Of a DNA stretch of 8,439 nt, positions 6,991-8,439 are shown piece after piece. This DNA comes from an uncultured Planctomycetaceae bacterium. Its GTDB lineage: Bacteria > Planctomycetota > Planctomycetia > Planctomycetales > Planctomycetaceae. The stretch spans positions 1 to 8,439 of the forward strand of contig CAIJTL010000428.1 of the NCBI GenBank assembly GCA_903823545.1. The letters are read 5' to 3'. Below the pieces are notes generated by a model, which was given only the letters and a program-made list of their open reading frames with translations, searched no databases and was not told where the DNA came from. Positions within the stretch are counted from its first letter, which is position 1, and each line of letters starts with the position of its first letter. Position numbers and translations under genes: made by a program.

Positions 6991-7692
6991 TCACGGCTGT
7001 AATTCAGGAAGTTTGGCCTTCGCATCTTTTCCGTGGTTCTGCAGCGTCATGCGAATATTCGCCGTTTGCTGCTGGCCGCCGAAGGAGACTTTGACATCTT
7101 GGGATGTCCCAGCCAAGCCGAATGGAACCTCCTTGTGGCGAAAGACGCGGTGAATCATCTCGATCTTGGCTGCCCCCAATTCAATTTCATTCTTGCCCAC
7201 GATCACCGGGCATTCGAGATCACCCATTTGCCAACTGATCTTCTCTTTGGCGGACTCCGCTTTGAGGTTCTGCTTTGGACCTCGGCATAACATGGCGAAG
7301 AGCGGATCTTTCGCGTCGATATTCTCCACAACCTCGGGTTCGTTCGTGCCATATTTGACCCAAGTCTTGACCGCGTTTTTGAGCGGGTCTCTCCCTTCGC
7401 CGAAAGCATCTTCCGGAACGAGCAGTCGCCAAACCACGTTGCCGAGTTCGGCCCGTGTTGAGTCACTCGCCTGTTCCAATTCGATGAATCGACATTCTTT
7501 GCTCGCACCAAGCGCCTTCCCCACCGACCGAGCTGTCCACGACACGACGGTCTCCTGCCCGTTGATCTTGATCGTTCCGTTGTAAGTCACCCACATACCG
7601 TCTTCCGGAAGTGTTTCCAGGAGCGCTGCGGACTTCGGTTCGTCGGCAAACGCCAGCAATAAAACGAGCAAGTAAGCCGAATGAGCAAACAT
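6991..7692 (-). CDS. Exported protein of unknown function (233 aa)
   Basis: The start is set at 7692 because GAGGAG lies six bases before that ATG; the longer open frame (ATG at 7770) would overlap the upstream carbamoyltransferase gene. The product begins with a short signal peptide (hydrophobic about residues 7-15, possible cleavage after AFA at 14-16). The mature part is mixed in composition and looks beta-rich. It opens with LPEDGMWVTYNGTIKING (28-45), a style seen at the head of many planctomycete secreted proteins. Three cysteines (67, 136, 161) could form a disulfide. I recognise no domain or active-site motif. It is 25 bp downstream of the carbamoyltransferase and probably shares its transcript. 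The function is unknown; an envelope or periplasmic location is inferred from the signal peptide only. Confidence 0.82.
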   Translation of the reverse strand: MFAHSAYLLVLLLAFADEPKSAALLETLPEDGMWVTYNGTIKINGQETVVSWTARSVGKALGASKECRFIELEQASDSTRAELGNVVWRLLVPEDAFGEGRDPLKNAVKTWVKYGTNEPEVVENIDAKDPLFAMLCRGPKQNLKAESAKEKISWQMGDLECPVIVGKNEIELGAAKIEMIHRVFRHKEVPFGLAGTSQDVKVSFGGQQQTANIRMTLQNHGKDAKAKLPELQP

Positions 7693-7698
7693 GGTCAT

Positions 7699-7704
7699 CT
7701 CCTC
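7699..7704 (-). promoter_or_regulatory. Ribosome binding site setting the start of the 233-aa secreted protein
   Basis: The minus strand reads GAGGAG, six bases, then ATG at 7692. Another in-frame ATG at 7698 directly abuts the GAGGAG and is too close for use. The site lies in the 25-bp gap after the carbamoyltransferase stop. Confidence 0.8.
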
Positions 7705-7717
7705 GAATAGGAATGCT

Positions 7718-8439
7718 TTAATCCAACGCGAACTCTTGGAGGTACGTGTCCAAAGTCTGCTCCGTTGCATTTGGCTGCTCTTTTTTCAGCAGCACAAACC
7801 GCTCTAGCACCAAGACGTCCATGTTGGTCGCCAAGAAACAGCGGTAGGCGTGTTCGTGGTTCATCACAATTGGTTCGCCACGAACATTGAAGCTCGTGTT
7901 AATCACAACGGGGCTGCCCGTCTCGGCCTCGAAGGCTTTGAGCAAGCGGTAGTAACGACCGTGTCGTTCAGCGTCGACCGTTTGTATGCGAGCGGAGTTA
8001 TCAACGTGAGTCACTGCCGGAATACACGACCGCAACTCTTTGAGCTTATCGATCCCCGTTAGCTTCGGTGCGTTCGCCGGTCGCTGGGTGCGTTTTGTTT
8101 CTCGGACATTAGCCACGAGCAGCATATAGGGCGATTGCTCGTGGGGGCGGGTTTCAAAGAACTCATCGACACGCTCTTCGAGCACAGATGGCGCGAAGGG
8201 GCGAAATGATTCGCGAAATTTGATGCGCACATTCATCGCAGACTGCATCTGCGGGCTGCGTGCATCGCCAAGAATGCTACGGCTTCCGAGCGCACGTGGG
8301 CCAAACTCCATGCGACCTTGAACCCAGCCGACAACATTTTCGGTGGCGATCAATTTCGCCACGTACTGACAGAGTTCAACGTCGTCTTCGATGAAGCGAT
8401 AGGCCGCGCCCTTCGCATCGAGGAATGTACGGATCGCCG
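7718..8439 (-). CDS. Carbamoyltransferase, NodU/CmcH/TobZ family, C-terminal part (5' end outside window)
   Basis: The frame is open to the window edge and gives 239 residues ending in TAA; translation upstream of the GTG at 8362 stays family-like, so that GTG is not the start. Conserved C-terminal-domain motifs appear in order: GRMEFGPRALG (visible residues 41-51, bases 8285-8317), MNVRIKFRESFRPFAP (68-83), IPAVTHVDNSARIQTV (139-154) and NTSFNVRGEPIV (180-191). Family members are usually about 570-610 residues, so roughly the N-terminal 60% is missing here. They transfer a carbamoyl group from carbamoyl phosphate, through a carbamoyl-adenylate, to a hydroxyl on a sugar, antibiotic or other small molecule in the cytoplasm. 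The substrate cannot be told from this part. In VDNS an Asn stands where I would expect Gly, from memory of the family. It is followed 25 bp later by the secreted-protein gene. Confidence 0.93.
   Translation of the reverse strand, partial: AIRTFLDAKGAAYRFIEDDVELCQYVAKLIATENVVGWVQGRMEFGPRALGSRSILGDARSPQMQSAMNVRIKFRESFRPFAPSVLEERVDEFFETRPHEQSPYMLLVANVRETKRTQRPANAPKLTGIDKLKELRSCIPAVTHVDNSARIQTVDAERHGRYYRLLKAFEAETGSPVVINTSFNVRGEPIVMNHEHAYRCFLATNMDVLVLERFVLLKKEQPNATEQTLDTYLQEFALD

Noticed and set aside
7693..7770. A 26-codon N-terminal extension of the 233-aa secreted protein
   Set aside because: It would overlap the end of the carbamoyltransferase gene and bury the signal peptide, while GAGGAG six bases before 7692 marks a good start.

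Overview
The window reads as ordinary chromosomal DNA of a Planctomycetota bacterium, probably of the Gimesia/Rubinisphaera/Planctomicrobium kind. This is inferred from gene content and protein style: a very large membrane VWA protein with a degenerate glutamine-amidotransferase-like domain, a TonB-like N-terminally anchored VWA protein, secreted proteins with 'ADEP' after the signal peptide, and a NodU/CmcH-type carbamoyltransferase. Base composition looks balanced to mildly GC-rich and is even across the genes. I see no mobile element, tRNA, rRNA, CRISPR array or phage signal.

Layout: (1) 48-2609 (+), an 853-aa membrane protein with a VWA domain and an inactive amidotransferase-like fold. 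(2) 2631-2670, a hairpin with a T-run that ends the next gene and may work in both directions. (3) 2697-4634 (-), a 645-aa single-pass membrane VWA protein converging on gene 1. (4) 4635-4994, a 360-bp divergent control region with a 12-bp palindrome between two weak candidate promoters. (5) 4995-6002 (+), an exported TlpA/ResA-like thioredoxin with a helical N-terminal half, followed 18 bp later by (6) 6021-6893 (+), a monoglyceride-lipase-like alpha/beta hydrolase. (7) 6894-6990, a short convergent gap. (8) 6991-7692 (-), a 233-aa exported protein I do not recognise, 25 bp downstream of (9) 7718-8439 (-), the C-terminal part of a carbamoyltransferase whose 5' end lies beyond the window.

There are three transcription units: gene 1 (probably the end of an operon that starts to the left), the lone VWA gene on the minus strand, the thioredoxin-lipase pair, and a fourth, the carbamoyltransferase plus small secreted protein, entering from the right edge. 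No single pathway obviously links them. Both VWA proteins are predicted to be membrane-anchored with large soluble domains, the thioredoxin and the 233-aa protein are predicted to be exported, so much of the window serves the cell envelope.

I did not find convincing evidence of a new multi-gene system. The items most worth a second look are a perfect 12-bp inverted repeat inside gene 1, the palindrome in the divergent control region, and the unrecognised 233-aa secreted protein paired with a carbamoyltransferase. Two start sites (4634 and 7692) are set by clear Shine-Dalgarno sequences and make the proteins shorter than the longest open frames.
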